From an uncultured Lachnospiraceae bacterium (GTDB lineage Bacteria > Bacillota > Clostridia > Lachnospirales > Lachnospiraceae), in contig CAJUGJ010000001.1 of NCBI GenBank assembly GCA_910586015.1, positions 1 through 64,000 on the forward strand: a stretch of 64,000 bases of DNA, written 5' to 3'. Shown here piece by piece: positions 5,411-14,704 of the stretch. The position numbers were made by a program, and so were the translations under genes. The stretch's first letter is position 1; each line of letters begins with the position of its first letter. Below the pieces are notes generated by a model that was not told where the DNA came from, made no database searches, and saw only the letters and a list, made by a program, of their open reading frames with translations.

Positions 5411-6553
5411 ATGCACTACAGAAAGCTTGGAAAGACAGGGCTTATGGTCAGTGAGATCGGTTTTGGCGGCGAATGGCTGGAGCGGCATGACGAAACGGAG
5501 TCTGTGGAACTGATGCGTTATGCAGGTGAACAAGGTATCAATATCATAGATTGTTGGATGCCAGATCCAAAGTCCAGAGATATAATCGGAAAAGCGATGT
5601 CTGGAAACCGTGAAAAATGGATTGTACAGGGACATATTGGTTCTACTTATCAGAACGGTCAGTATGTACGGACAAGGGATATAAAATATGTTGCTCCTGC
5701 CTTTGAAGACATTCTTAAAAGAATGCATACTGACTATATTGATCTAGGAATGATACATTATATCGATTCAAAGGAGGACTGGGATGTCTGTATGAATACA
5801 GACTATATTAAATATGTACATGAACTGCATAAGAAAGGAGTAATTCATCACATTGGTCTTTCTACACATAATCCGAAGATTGCCAAGATGGCAGTAGAAA
5901 CAGGATTTATTGAGATGATCCTTTTTTCTATCAATCCAGCTTTTGATATGCGTCCAGCAACAGAGGAACTGGACTCTATGTTCGGAGATTATGATACAAA
6001 ACTTTCTGGTATTGATCCAGAGAGAGCAAAACTTTATCAAATATGTGAGGAGAAGGAAGTTGGCATCACAGTTATGAAAGGTTTCTTTGGAGGGAGACTG
6101 TTTGATGCAAATACCTCTCCTTTTGGAACTGCATTTACACCGTTACAGTGTATTCATTATGCACTGACTAGACCGGGAGTTTCTTCTATTCTCTGTGGCT
6201 ATGATACAAAAGAACAGATAGATGAAGCAGTATCCTATGAAACAGCGACAGATGATGAGAAAGATTACGCTTCTGTGATTGCATCTGCTCCACTACATTC
6301 TTACACAGGACAGTGTACTTATTGTGGACACTGCAAACCGTGTCCAGTAAATATTGATATTGCTATGGTAAATAAGTTTTATGACTTAGCAGTGCAACAG
6401 CCTAAGATTCCAGAGAGTGTGAAGGCTCATTATGAGGCACTTAATACTACAGCTTCAGCATGTGTAGATTGCAAAAGTTGTGAAAGCAGATGTCCATTCG
6501 AAGTAAAAGTTGCAGATCGTATGGTCAAAACCGCAGAATTGTTTGGCTGCTAA
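5411..6553 (+). CDS. Aldo/keto reductase with C-terminal 4Fe-4S domain
   Basis: 380 residues. The first 280 form an aldo/keto reductase TIM barrel (MHYRKLGKTGLMVSEIGFGG; YIDLGMIHYID). The C-terminal part carries two ferredoxin-type clusters: CTYCGHCKPCP (near residue 304) and CVDCKSCESRCP (near residue 356). This fusion is common in anaerobes and annotated as a predicted oxidoreductase; the substrate is unknown. A GTG two codons upstream has a better-placed AGGAGG (5 bases), whereas the chosen ATG gives the family's usual first residues. Base composition near the 5' end is noticeably more GC-rich than in the neighbours, which may reflect transfer. It is 40 bases ahead of fhs and probably co-transcribed with it. 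Confidence 0.85.
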   Translation: MHYRKLGKTGLMVSEIGFGGEWLERHDETESVELMRYAGEQGINIIDCWMPDPKSRDIIGKAMSGNREKWIVQGHIGSTYQNGQYVRTRDIKYVAPAFEDILKRMHTDYIDLGMIHYIDSKEDWDVCMNTDYIKYVHELHKKGVIHHIGLSTHNPKIAKMAVETGFIEMILFSINPAFDMRPATEELDSMFGDYDTKLSGIDPERAKLYQICEEKEVGITVMKGFFGGRLFDANTSPFGTAFTPLQCIHYALTRPGVSSILCGYDTKEQIDEAVSYETATDDEKDYASVIASAPLHSYTGQCTYCGHCKPCPVNIDIAMVNKFYDLAVQQPKIPESVKAHYEALNTTASACVDCKSCESRCPFEVKVADRMVKTAELFGC

Positions 6554-6593
6554 ATAGGTACTACTTTATAATAAAAAGGAAAGGAATTATTCT

Positions 6594-8264
6594 ATGAAAA
6601 CAGATATTGAAATTGCACAAGAAGCAAAACTAATCCACATAAAAGAAGTGGCAGAAAAGATTGGATTAGAAGAAGAGGATTTAGATTTCTACGGAAAATA
6701 TAAAGCAAAATTAACAGATGAACTTTGGGAGAAAATAAAAGATCGACCAGATGGGAAGCTCATCTTAGTAACCGCAATTAATCCAACTCCTGCCGGAGAG
6801 GGAAAGACAACAACAACAGTTGGACTTGGACAAGCTTTTGGCTACTTAAACGAAAAGGCAGTCATTGCACTTAGAGAACCTTCTCTTGGACCTTGCTTTG
6901 GAATTAAAGGGGGAGCAGCCGGAGGCGGTTATGCTCAAGTAGTACCAATGGAAGACTTAAATCTTCATTTTACAGGAGATTTCCATGCTATTACATCAGC
7001 TAATAATTTATTGGCAGCTATGTTGGATAACCATATTCAACAAGGCAATTCACTACATATTGATCCGGGACAGATTGTTTGGAAACGCTGTTTAGATATG
7101 AATGATAGAGTTTTAAGAAATATTGTAGTCGGACTTGGAAGAAAGACAGATGGAGTGGTCAGAGAGGATCATTTTATTATTACAGTAGCTTCTGAGATCA
7201 TGGCAATCTTATGTCTTGCCAAAGATATGAAGGATCTAAAAGAACGTCTTGGAAAGATCATTGTCGCTTATACCTATGAAGGAACTCCTGTTACAGCTTC
7301 TCAGTTAAATGCAGTAGGTGCAATGGCAGCTTTATTAAAAGACGCTATTTGTCCAAATCTGATTCAAACGTTAGAAAATACTCCAGCATTTGTTCATGGC
7401 GGCCCATTTGCTAATATTGCCCACGGATGTAATTCTGTGAGGGCAACAAAGACAGCATTAAAACTGGGAGACTATGTTATAACAGAGGCTGGATTTGGAG
7501 CTGATTTAGGAGCGGAGAAATTTTTTGATATCAAATGCAGATTTGCAGGTTTAACTCCAGCAGCAGTTGTATTAGTGGCTACAGTACGAGCATTAAAGTA
7601 TAATGGCGGTGTACCAAAGACAGAACTTTCTAAGGAAAACTTAGAAGCATTAAAATGCGGAATTGTAAATTTAGAAAAACATATAGAAAATATTCATAAA
7701 TATGGAGTACCATGTGTTGTTACATTAAATAAATTTTCAACAGATACAAAAGAAGAACTTGACTTTGTAGAAACATTTTGTAGAGAACATGGATGTGAAT
7801 TTTCTCTGTCGGAAGTTTGGGAAAAAGGAGGAGAGGGTGGCATTGATCTTGCCAAAAAGGTCATTCAGACCATTCAGACAAAGGAAAATCATTTTCATTT
7901 ACTCTATGAAAATGAACTGCCGTTAGAGAAAAAGATAGAGGTAATAGCAAAAGAAATCTATGGAGCAGACGGTATCACATTTGATCCAGCAGCAAAAAAG
8001 GAATTAGAACGCCTGACTACACTAGGCTTTGGACAGATGCCAGTCTGTATGGCAAAAAATCAGTATTCTCTGTCTGACGATGCTTCAAAATTAGGACGTC
8101 CAACAGGATTTAAAGTAAATATCCGTGAGGTCTATGTTTCAGCAGGAGCCGGATTTGTAGTAGCAATTACCGGAACAGTTATGACAATGCCGGGACTGCC
8201 GAAAGTACCAGCAGCAGAGAGAATTGATGTAGATGAGACAGGAAAGATTGTAGGGTTATTCTAA
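6594..8264 (+). CDS. fhs: Formate--tetrahydrofolate ligase
   Basis: 556 residues, the full family length. It joins formate to tetrahydrofolate using ATP, feeding one-carbon units to purine, glycine/serine and acetogenic pathways. The P-loop [16 protein letters not shown] lies near residues 66-81 and [18 protein letters not shown] follows, both diagnostic. The end ([20 protein letters not shown]) is also the conserved family end. The ribosome site is AAAGGA, 8 bases before the ATG. It follows an Fe-S aldo/keto reductase and its stop codon overlaps the start of an acetyltransferase gene by one base. Confidence 0.97.
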   Translation: MKTDIEIAQEAKLIHIKEVAEKIGLEEEDLDFYGKYKAKLTDELWEKIKDRPDGKLILVTAINPTPAGEGKTTTTVGLGQAFGYLNEKAVIALREPSLGPCFGIKGGAAGGGYAQVVPMEDLNLHFTGDFHAITSANNLLAAMLDNHIQQGNSLHIDPGQIVWKRCLDMNDRVLRNIVVGLGRKTDGVVREDHFIITVASEIMAILCLAKDMKDLKERLGKIIVAYTYEGTPVTASQLNAVGAMAALLKDAICPNLIQTLENTPAFVHGGPFANIAHGCNSVRATKTALKLGDYVITEAGFGADLGAEKFFDIKCRFAGLTPAAVVLVATVRALKYNGGVPKTELSKENLEALKCGIVNLEKHIENIHKYGVPCVVTLNKFSTDTKEELDFVETFCREHGCEFSLSEVWEKGGEGGIDLAKKVIQTIQTKENHFHLLYENELPLEKKIEVIAKEIYGADGITFDPAAKKELERLTTLGFGQMPVCMAKNQYSLSDDASKLGRPTGFKVNIREVYVSAGAGFVVAITGTVMTMPGLPKVPAAERIDVDETGKIVGLF

Positions 8265-8716
8265 TGAAAGATTGTGTAATTACAGATTTTTTTGATCCTA
8301 GGTTTCAAACTGCATTTCAAGAATATTTCAAAGAATTAGAGATCAAGATAAATAATTGGGACAATTTATTCGATGAAATAAATAAAGAGAAGGATAATGT
8401 AGCAATTTTAAGAATTGCAGAGGATAATAAAGTAATTGGCTTTATTTTATTTAAAATCGAAATATTCAAAAATTGGTTCTTTGAAGAGAAAATTGGATTT
8501 GTTAGAGAGTTTTGGATAAGCAGAGGGTTTAGGAAAAAAGGTCACGGTTCTTCTTTATTAAATCTTGCTGAAAAATATTTTGTAAAACAAGAAGTTTACA
8601 AATCGATATTAACGACAGATACAGCTCCGAATTTTTACATAAAACAAAATTATATACAGGATTTTTCATATAGTGCAAAAAATAAAGATCAAGTATTTGT
8701 AAAGCTTTTAAAATAA
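8264..8716 (+). CDS. GNAT family N-acetyltransferase
   Basis: 150 residues with the GNAT fold: NKVIGFILFKIEIF as the central strands, then FWISRGFRKKGHGSSLLNLA, which contains the acetyl-CoA-binding R-x-x-G-x-G/S pattern, and a C-terminal NFYIKQNYI. The start overlaps the fhs stop (TAATG), so it is translationally coupled. The substrate is unknown, and it is more AT-rich than fhs. Transcription ends at the hairpin 25 bases downstream. Confidence 0.8.
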   Translation: MKDCVITDFFDPRFQTAFQEYFKELEIKINNWDNLFDEINKEKDNVAILRIAEDNKVIGFILFKIEIFKNWFFEEKIGFVREFWISRGFRKKGHGSSLLNLAEKYFVKQEVYKSILTTDTAPNFYIKQNYIQDFSYSAKNKDQVFVKLLK

Positions 8717-8740
8717 TTGCTGTTACTTTAAAACACTGTA

Positions 8741-8782
8741 ATAACAAAAAAGAAAGCATATTTATGCTTTCTCTTTTGTTAT
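8741..8782. terminator. Bidirectional terminator between the fhs and pyrBI units
   Basis: ATAACAAAA and AGAAAGCA on the left pair with TGCTTTCT and TTTTGTTAT on the right across a short loop. It serves the plus-strand acetyltransferase gene and the minus-strand pyrI. Confidence 0.75.
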
Positions 8783-8792
8783 ATAGAAAATA

Positions 8793-9221
8793 TTATTTAT
8801 TCCTTTTAAATTTTTGTTCACAGTAGACACAGCGGTAAACACCTTTTATAGGATCGGTCAGTTTAAATTGATGAGGAAGTTCTAATTCTATAGAGGTAAT
8901 ACAGCGGGGATTTTTGCAACGAATAATATTTGTTACCTGTTTTGGAGAAGTTGGATTGTATTTTTTGCAAATTGTTTCATCTTTAATAATATTAATAGTA
9001 ATGTTAGGATCTAAAACACCAAGTATATCTAAGTTTACAATATTAGGTTCTTCAATTTTGATAATATCTTTTTTTCCCATTTTATTACTCTTAGCATTTT
9101 TAATAATAGCAACACTACAATCTAATTTTTCTAATTCAAGATATTCATAAATTTTCATTGCACGACCTGCTTGAATATGGTCAATAACCACACCATTTTT
9201 TAATCCACCAATATTTAACAT
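8793..9221 (-). CDS. pyrI: Aspartate carbamoyltransferase regulatory chain
   Basis: 142 residues. The first 95 form the nucleotide-binding domain (LKNGVVIDHIQAGRAMKIYE). The rest is the zinc domain with four Cys in the pattern CKNPRC and YRCVYC. It binds the PyrB trimers and confers allosteric control by nucleotides. The start at 9221 was chosen because GGAGG lies 6 bases before this ATG; the open frame two codons upstream begins with TTG. It lies 11 bases behind pyrB, the usual pyrBI order. Confidence 0.95.
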   Translation of the reverse strand: MLNIGGLKNGVVIDHIQAGRAMKIYEYLELEKLDCSVAIIKNAKSNKMGKKDIIKIEEPNIVNLDILGVLDPNITINIIKDETICKKYNPTSPKQVTNIIRCKNPRCITSIELELPHQFKLTDPIKGVYRCVYCEQKFKRNK

Positions 9222-9232
9222 AATCAACCTCC

Positions 9233-10150
9233 TTATACATTAATCTGGAGTAACGTTACAATAAGAGCCATTCGTACATAAACACCAAATTGAGCCTGTT
9301 TAAAATAAACAGCCCGTGGATCGGAATCGACCTCAGTAGCAATTTCATTTACACGTGGAAGCGGATGTAATACAAGCATATCTGGTCTTGCCAGTTCCAT
9401 TTTTTTAGAAGTAAGAATAAAGCTGTCTTTTAAACGAATATAATCTTCTTCATTAAAAAACCGCTCTTTTTGAACACGAGTCATATAGAGGATATCTAAT
9501 TCTGATAACACATCTTCTAAAACAGATACTTCCTTATATGGAATCTGTTTTTGATCTAAAACTTCTTCTTTTAAATAAGTTGGAATTTGAAGTTCAACAG
9601 GGGAAATTAAAGTGAAATTAGAACCTTCATAACGAACCATAGCATTAATAAGAGAATGAACTGTTCTTCCAAATTTTAAATCACCACAAAAACCAATTTT
9701 TAAATGATCAAGATGACCTTTAAGAATTTTTATAGTCAATAGATCGGTAAGTGTCTGGGTTGGATGATTATGCCCGCCATCACCAGCATTAATGACTGGA
9801 ATAGTAGAATACATAGAGGCGACAAGCGGAGCACCTTCTTTTGGATGTCGCATTGCACAAATATCTGCATAACTTGATACAACTCGAATGGTATCTGCAA
9901 CACTTTCTCCTTTAGCAGCCGAAGAGGAATCGGCAGAAGAAAAACCAAGGACACTTCCGCCAAGGTTCAGCATTGCCGCTTCAAAGCTGAGTCTGGTTCT
10001 GGTACTTGGTTCATAAAAAAGGGTTGCTAATTTTTTACCATGACAACATTCGGAATACTTTTTTGGATTTTGAAGCATATCCTCAGCAAGAGAGAGTATA
10101 TGATCCAATTCCTCAACCGATAGATCTAAAGGACTGATTACGTGTTTCAT
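9233..10150 (-). CDS. pyrB: Aspartate carbamoyltransferase catalytic chain
   Basis: 305 residues, standard length. It makes N-carbamoyl-aspartate from carbamoyl phosphate and aspartate, the first committed step of pyrimidine synthesis. The carbamoyl-phosphate site is in [14 protein letters not shown] (near residue 50) and the aspartate site in [15 protein letters not shown] (near residue 262). The ATG at 10150 has GGAGG 5 bases before it; the frame is open four codons further up but with no ribosome site. No PyrR-type attenuator hairpin is visible in the leader of about 25 bases, so control would be by promoter or through PyrI. Confidence 0.96.
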   Translation of the reverse strand: MKHVISPLDLSVEELDHILSLAEDMLQNPKKYSECCHGKKLATLFYEPSTRTRLSFEAAMLNLGGSVLGFSSADSSSAAKGESVADTIRVVSSYADICAMRHPKEGAPLVASMYSTIPVINAGDGGHNHPTQTLTDLLTIKILKGHLDHLKIGFCGDLKFGRTVHSLINAMVRYEGSNFTLISPVELQIPTYLKEEVLDQKQIPYKEVSVLEDVLSELDILYMTRVQKERFFNEEDYIRLKDSFILTSKKMELARPDMLVLHPLPRVNEIATEVDSDPRAVYFKQAQFGVYVRMALIVTLLQINV

Positions 10151-10181
10151 AAGCACCTCCATAAAATGATTCTAACTATGT

Positions 10182-10210
10182 ATTCTAATCCAAATGTCGA
10201 AAAAATACAA
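10182..10210 (-). promoter_or_regulatory. Promoter of pyrBI
   Basis: On the minus strand: TTGTAT (10210-10205), 17-base spacer, TAGAAT (10187-10182). It diverges from the promoter at 10241-10269. Confidence 0.6.
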
Positions 10211-10240
10211 GAGAAAAATGAATAGTTTTTAAAGATTTTA

Positions 10241-10269
10241 TTGCATTAGTTTATATATTCAATTATAAT
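10241..10269 (+). promoter_or_regulatory. Promoter of the GH20-like hydrolase gene
   Basis: TTGCAT (10241-10246), 17-base spacer, TATAAT (10264-10269). The gene starts 32 bases after the -10. Confidence 0.75.
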
Positions 10270-10300
10270 GAAAAAAAAGAAAAGGAGTAACTAAAATACA

Positions 10301-12160
10301 ATGATTACATTATTGCCACAACCCAAAAAGATACAAGAAAAAGAAGGAAGTTATACAATCAGCTATGATAAAAAGATTGTTTTGTCAGCGGATAGTACAA
10401 GACAAGATTTTTTCTATGCGACACTATTAAAGGACACTATCACAAAGTGGGCAGGTTCTAATATTCCTATTTTACAAGGCATAGAAAAACAGGGAGATAT
10501 TTTTTTAACAAAGCAAGAACAAAGTCATCCAGAAGGGTATCATCTTAGTATACGTTCAGATGGAATTACAATAGCAGGACAAAATACAGGACTACTTTAT
10601 GGAATTCAGACCTTGCGTCAGATCATTACTCAATTTGGTGCAGTACTGCCAGAGGTAGAAATTGAAGATATGCCTGATTTTTCTCATCGTGGGTTTTATC
10701 ATGATGTAACAAGAGGAAGAGTTCCAGACTTAGACTATTTAAAGAAACTGGCAGATCGAATGAGTTATTATAAGTTAAATGAATTACAACTTTATATAGA
10801 ACATACCTATTTATTTCGAGATCTTTCAGAAGTATGGAGAGACGAAACTCCATTAACAGCAGAAGAAATTTTAGAGTTAGATACTTATTGTGCACAGCGT
10901 GGCATTGAATTAGTTCCTTCCCTTGCAAGTTTTGGTCATTTGTATCAGTTACTTTCCACAAAAACATATGCCCATCTGTGTGAACTAGAAGATTCGGAAA
11001 CACAAACATTTTCTTTTTTAGATCGAATGCAACACCATACCATGAATATATCGGATCCAGATTCATTAAATCTGTCAAAAGCTTTGATTACAGAATATAT
11101 GTCATTGTTTCAATCGAATCACTTTAATATTTGTGCAGATGAAACATTTGATTTAGGAAAAGGAAAAAGTAAACACTTAGCAGAACAAAAAGGAACAAAT
11201 CAAATGTACCTTTCTTTTGTAAAGGAACTCTGTGAGTATTTAGTTTCTAAAGGAAAACAGCCAATGTTTTGGGGAGATATTATTTGTGGATTTCCAGAAT
11301 CGCTATCAGAATTGCCAAAAGAAACTATTTGTTTGAGTTGGGGATACCTTCCAAATCAAAGAGATGAAGAAACAAAGCGTTTGGCTAAAGCAGGAGCAGT
11401 ACAATATGTCTGTCCGGGAGTAGCAGGATGGAATAAATTAGTCAATAATATTTTTTCTTCTTATCAAAATATTAAAATAATGTGTGAACATGGGAAAAAA
11501 TATCATGCAGTTGGAGTGTTAAATACAGATTGGGGAGATTTTGGACATGTCAATCATCCAGAATTTTCCGTTCCAGGAATGATCTACGGAGCTTGTTTTT
11601 CATGGAATGGGGAAGAAATTTCTTATGAGGAATTAAACCGTAAAATTTCGGAATTAGAATATCATGATACTTCAAAACAAATTGTTTCTCTTTTAGGACA
11701 GGTTGAAGGAACAGATCGTTTTAACTGGGAAACAATGATAAGATTCGCGGAAAAATGGAGAGATGGAATTCCAAAGGAAAAACAGCACGAAGTAGCACAA
11801 AGCTTAGAAATATCTGAAAAAGATCAGGCAAATCAAAAGTTAAAAGAAGTTTATACAAAACTTCTTGAATGTGTTTCTCATATGGATTCTTCTTCAAGAG
11901 AATTGATTTCGGCAGCTTGTCTAGCGATCGATGGAATCTGTCTTTTAAATTGTATTGGAAGTGCTGTAAAAGAGCGACTTTTAGGAAGAGAAAAACAAAC
12001 AGAAGATATTGAACTGGCAGGACAATTAGAACAATGGTTTTATCAGTATAAAATGTTATGGAGAACAGTAAGTAAGGAAGGAGATCTTGCAAGGATAGCT
12101 CCACTTATTTTTTGGTATGCTGATTTTCTTAGAGAACGGTATCCAAAAAAATTTGAGTAA
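10301..12160 (+). CDS. GH20-like family beta-N-acetylhexosaminidase
   Basis: 619 residues. Residues 1-120 match the small N-terminal domain of GH20 enzymes (LLPQPKKIQEKEGSY; GLLYGIQTLRQI). The barrel begins at SHRGFYHDVTRGRVPDLDYL. NICADETFDLGKG (near residue 277) supplies the paired Asp-Glu of family 20, which uses substrate-assisted catalysis on terminal N-acetylhexosamines. There is no signal peptide, so it would act in the cytoplasm on imported glycans. The C-terminal 170 residues are helical. The ribosome site AGGAG is rather far from the ATG (about 12 bases). It is monocistronic with its own promoter. Confidence 0.82.
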   Translation: MITLLPQPKKIQEKEGSYTISYDKKIVLSADSTRQDFFYATLLKDTITKWAGSNIPILQGIEKQGDIFLTKQEQSHPEGYHLSIRSDGITIAGQNTGLLYGIQTLRQIITQFGAVLPEVEIEDMPDFSHRGFYHDVTRGRVPDLDYLKKLADRMSYYKLNELQLYIEHTYLFRDLSEVWRDETPLTAEEILELDTYCAQRGIELVPSLASFGHLYQLLSTKTYAHLCELEDSETQTFSFLDRMQHHTMNISDPDSLNLSKALITEYMSLFQSNHFNICADETFDLGKGKSKHLAEQKGTNQMYLSFVKELCEYLVSKGKQPMFWGDIICGFPESLSELPKETICLSWGYLPNQRDEETKRLAKAGAVQYVCPGVAGWNKLVNNIFSSYQNIKIMCEHGKKYHAVGVLNTDWGDFGHVNHPEFSVPGMIYGACFSWNGEEISYEELNRKISELEYHDTSKQIVSLLGQVEGTDRFNWETMIRFAEKWRDGIPKEKQHEVAQSLEISEKDQANQKLKEVYTKLLECVSHMDSSSRELISAACLAIDGICLLNCIGSAVKERLLGREKQTEDIELAGQLEQWFYQYKMLWRTVSKEGDLARIAPLIFWYADFLRERYPKKFE

Positions 12161-12173
12161 AATAAAATTTTAG

Positions 12174-12199
12174 GGAACTTTTCTTTTTGTAGATACGTC
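12174..12199 (+). promoter_or_regulatory. ECF-type sigma factor promoter
   Basis: GGAAC (12174-12178), 17-base spacer, CGTC (12196-12199), then TAATA. This is the AAC/CGTC pattern used by extracytoplasmic-function sigma factors of Firmicutes. No vegetative promoter is apparent between the preceding gene and the secreted protein gene that follows, so envelope-stress control is likely. Confidence 0.6.
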
Positions 12200-12257
12200 T
12201 AATAAGTGACCGTGTAAAAATAACAAAAAGACGATAAACAAGAAAGGGAGGTTCACT

Positions 12258-14522
12258 ATGAAACGAAAAATTTTTTCATTATTTTGCTGCACTGTTTTAT
12301 TAACCAGCTCATTACCTAAGGAATTTGTGAAAGCAGAGGAAGAAATGGATATAGTTCCTATTAAGACAGAGGTACAAGAAGAGATGATGCCGATTGCTTC
12401 ATCCCCTAATGAGGCAGAAGAGGGAGGAGCAACCTCGCAGCAATTAGAAAAGGCTTTAATTGCAGTACGTTCTAAGATTGATATTCCAGAAGAACTTTTG
12501 GAAAATTTTGAATATGACTATCAGGAAGGAAGTCGCTATTCACAAGCACAGTGGAGCTTTTTATGGTCAAATGATAATCGAAAAATTACAGTTGTATGTG
12601 ATAAGGATTATCATATTAAAAGTTATTCTGATGATGTATATAATCAGGGACAGACAATACCAGTCTATTTAAAAAGTGAATTAGAATCTGTAGCAGAAGA
12701 GTTTATCAAACGTGTTCTCCCAGATATCGCGTCTTCCCTGCAATTATCTGAATCAAATTTTACAAATTTTTGGAATGGAAGTTACTCCTTTGTCTATGAA
12801 CGGGTAGAACAGGGAATTTTAATGCCAGAAAATACAGTAACGATACAGGTAAATGCAGCAACCGGAAAGATATATCGAATGAATAGTGCATTTATCTATG
12901 GCATCTCAATTCCAAGTCAAAAGGCAGTCTTAACTGCAGAGCAGGCGGCAGAGAAACTGGAAAAAGATGATGTAATGCAGTTAGTATATCGAAACTTTTA
13001 TGAAAGAGATCCAAAGACAAAAGAGTTCAAAATTACGGCTAAATTAGTTTACATACCAAAAGACTCCTATCGTTCTGTAGATGCAGTTACTGGAGAAGTT
13101 TATACAGAACGTATATATGACAGGTATTATTGGGATATAAATAATAGTGTAAGTGATAAAATAGAAAGTGCAACAGATGAAGAGGCAGGAAGTTCTAATG
13201 TTACTTTATCAGAAGCAGAACAAAAAGAAATTGAAAAATTAGGAAAATATCTTTCCAAAGAAGAGGCAATTACAAAAATAAAGAATAATCCATCTTTATA
13301 TTTAGAAGATACCTTAACCAGTATAGAGGCTTCTTTAAAGAAACAAAAAGATTACTGGGGCAATGATATTTATGTCTGGGAAATTAGAATGGTTGACCCA
13401 ACAAAAAAGAATGATATTTGGCTAGATAGTGGAGAGATAGATTCTTACAGAGCTTATGCCTCTGCAACTATAAATGCTGAAAATGGAAATCTACTTGCTT
13501 TTTCTGCAAATATTCGTAGCTATTATAACGGTTATGGTTCAAGTATACCTGAGAAAAAGTATACAATGGAACAGTGCAAACAAACGACAGAAAAGATAGT
13601 AAAAGCTAACCTAAATCAGTTATATAAAAATTCACGATTGAGTATACAAGAAGAAGGGGCATATGTTCTTGACAGAGATACAAAAGAAGATGTTTACGGT
13701 GGATATGAGTTTAAATATGTACGTGTAAATGAAGGAATTGATTATCCATATCACTTTTTATATGTAACGGTAGATGCAGTGAGTGGAAAAGTATTACAGT
13801 TTGATTATAATTGGAATAATAAGGTCACATTTGAATCTCCAAAAAATATTCTCTCTGTAGCTGAGGCATTTTCTGCTTATATGAAAACAGACGAGTATCA
13901 TTTAATTTATGAGATGGTTAATGCAGATTCCGAAAATTCTCTGCAAAGCTCTTCTGCTCCAGCAGTTCGCTTAGTTTACCGAAATGATTTGACTCCTGCT
14001 GCAATTTCTCCATATACAGGAGAACCTGTACAGCAAAATGGTGCTCCAATTAAAAAGGTAGAGCAGTACAGTTACAATGATATTGATACTTTAGAGCAAA
14101 AACGACAAATTTTACTTCTAGCTGATTTAGGACTTGGATTTGAAGGACAAAATTTCTCAAAAGATCAAACAATTACGACAAAAGAATGGATAGCTTTGGC
14201 AGAGCGTATTTTTTCAGTCAATAGTAGCCAATCTGATAACAATGCAGAAACTATTTCAAGACAAGAGTTAGCAAGCTGGATTATTCAAGATCTAGGCTTT
14301 GAAAAAGTAGCAAAATTGCAAGGAATTTATACGACTGGTTTTGAAGATGAAAGCGCAATTTCAAAAGAGTATTTAGGTTCAGTCGCATTGATAAAGGGAT
14401 TTGATCTTATGACAGCAAAAGAGGGAAATAAGTTTCAGCCTACAGAAAAAGTGACACGTTTAGAAGCAGTAGAACTATTCTTTAAACTACTTGATCTAAA
14501 AATAACTTCAGATATAAAATAA
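12258..14522 (+). CDS. Secreted YcdB/YcdC-repeat protein with C-terminal SLH-like region
   Basis: 754 residues. A signal peptide (MKRKIFSLFCCTVLLTSSLP, likely cut after VKA near residue 27) is followed by two tandem PepSY-like YcdB/YcdC regions at about 60-280 and 320-535 (VCDKDYHIKSYSDD; TINAENGNLLAFSANI; TVDAVSGKVLQFDYNW). Residues 615-754 resemble S-layer homology repeats (TITTKEWIALAERIF; EKVTRLEAVELFFKLL), suggesting attachment to the cell wall. PepSY-type domains are thought to inhibit or chaperone extracellular proteases; the role here is unknown. The ribosome site is AAAGGGAGG. An ECF-type promoter lies 60 bases upstream. Confidence 0.8.
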   Translation: MKRKIFSLFCCTVLLTSSLPKEFVKAEEEMDIVPIKTEVQEEMMPIASSPNEAEEGGATSQQLEKALIAVRSKIDIPEELLENFEYDYQEGSRYSQAQWSFLWSNDNRKITVVCDKDYHIKSYSDDVYNQGQTIPVYLKSELESVAEEFIKRVLPDIASSLQLSESNFTNFWNGSYSFVYERVEQGILMPENTVTIQVNAATGKIYRMNSAFIYGISIPSQKAVLTAEQAAEKLEKDDVMQLVYRNFYERDPKTKEFKITAKLVYIPKDSYRSVDAVTGEVYTERIYDRYYWDINNSVSDKIESATDEEAGSSNVTLSEAEQKEIEKLGKYLSKEEAITKIKNNPSLYLEDTLTSIEASLKKQKDYWGNDIYVWEIRMVDPTKKNDIWLDSGEIDSYRAYASATINAENGNLLAFSANIRSYYNGYGSSIPEKKYTMEQCKQTTEKIVKANLNQLYKNSRLSIQEEGAYVLDRDTKEDVYGGYEFKYVRVNEGIDYPYHFLYVTVDAVSGKVLQFDYNWNNKVTFESPKNILSVAEAFSAYMKTDEYHLIYEMVNADSENSLQSSSAPAVRLVYRNDLTPAAISPYTGEPVQQNGAPIKKVEQYSYNDIDTLEQKRQILLLADLGLGFEGQNFSKDQTITTKEWIALAERIFSVNSSQSDNNAETISRQELASWIIQDLGFEKVAKLQGIYTTGFEDESAISKEYLGSVALIKGFDLMTAKEGNKFQPTEKVTRLEAVELFFKLLDLKITSDIK

Positions 14523-14528
14523 TAAAAA

Positions 14529-14627
14529 AGAGCTGTTGTACTAAAAAAATTAAATACAAGATATTGTGAAATTTAATTTGATATCAATACTATATCTTGT
14601 ATATTCAATTTTTAGTGCGACAGCTCC
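14529..14627. repeat. Long imperfect inverted repeat (MITE-like or terminator)
   Basis: AGAGCTGTTGTACTAAAAA at the left end matches, inverted, TTTTTAGTGCGACAGCTCC at the right end. The arms continue for about 35 bases through TACAAGATATTG. The ends resemble terminal repeats of IS1182-type insertion sequences (G-rich start, GCTGTCGCAC). It could be a miniature element; as RNA it would also be a strong terminator for the SLH gene. Confidence 0.5.
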
Positions 14628-14630
14628 TTC

Positions 14631-14659
14631 TTGTATTAAAAGATAAATCATGATACAAT
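14631..14659 (+). promoter_or_regulatory. Promoter of the Gfo/Idh/MocA oxidoreductase gene
   Basis: TTGTAT (14631-14636), 17-base spacer, TACAAT (14654-14659). The -35 directly abuts the end of the inverted repeat at 14529-14627. Confidence 0.65.
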
Positions 14660-14704
14660 GAAACAGATTTAATCGATTTTGATGATATAAAAAGGAGTAT
14701 ACAT

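Noticed and set aside
10151-10181. PyrR attenuator in the pyrB leader
   Set aside because: The leader from the likely transcription start is about 25 bases and holds no anti-terminator/terminator pair.
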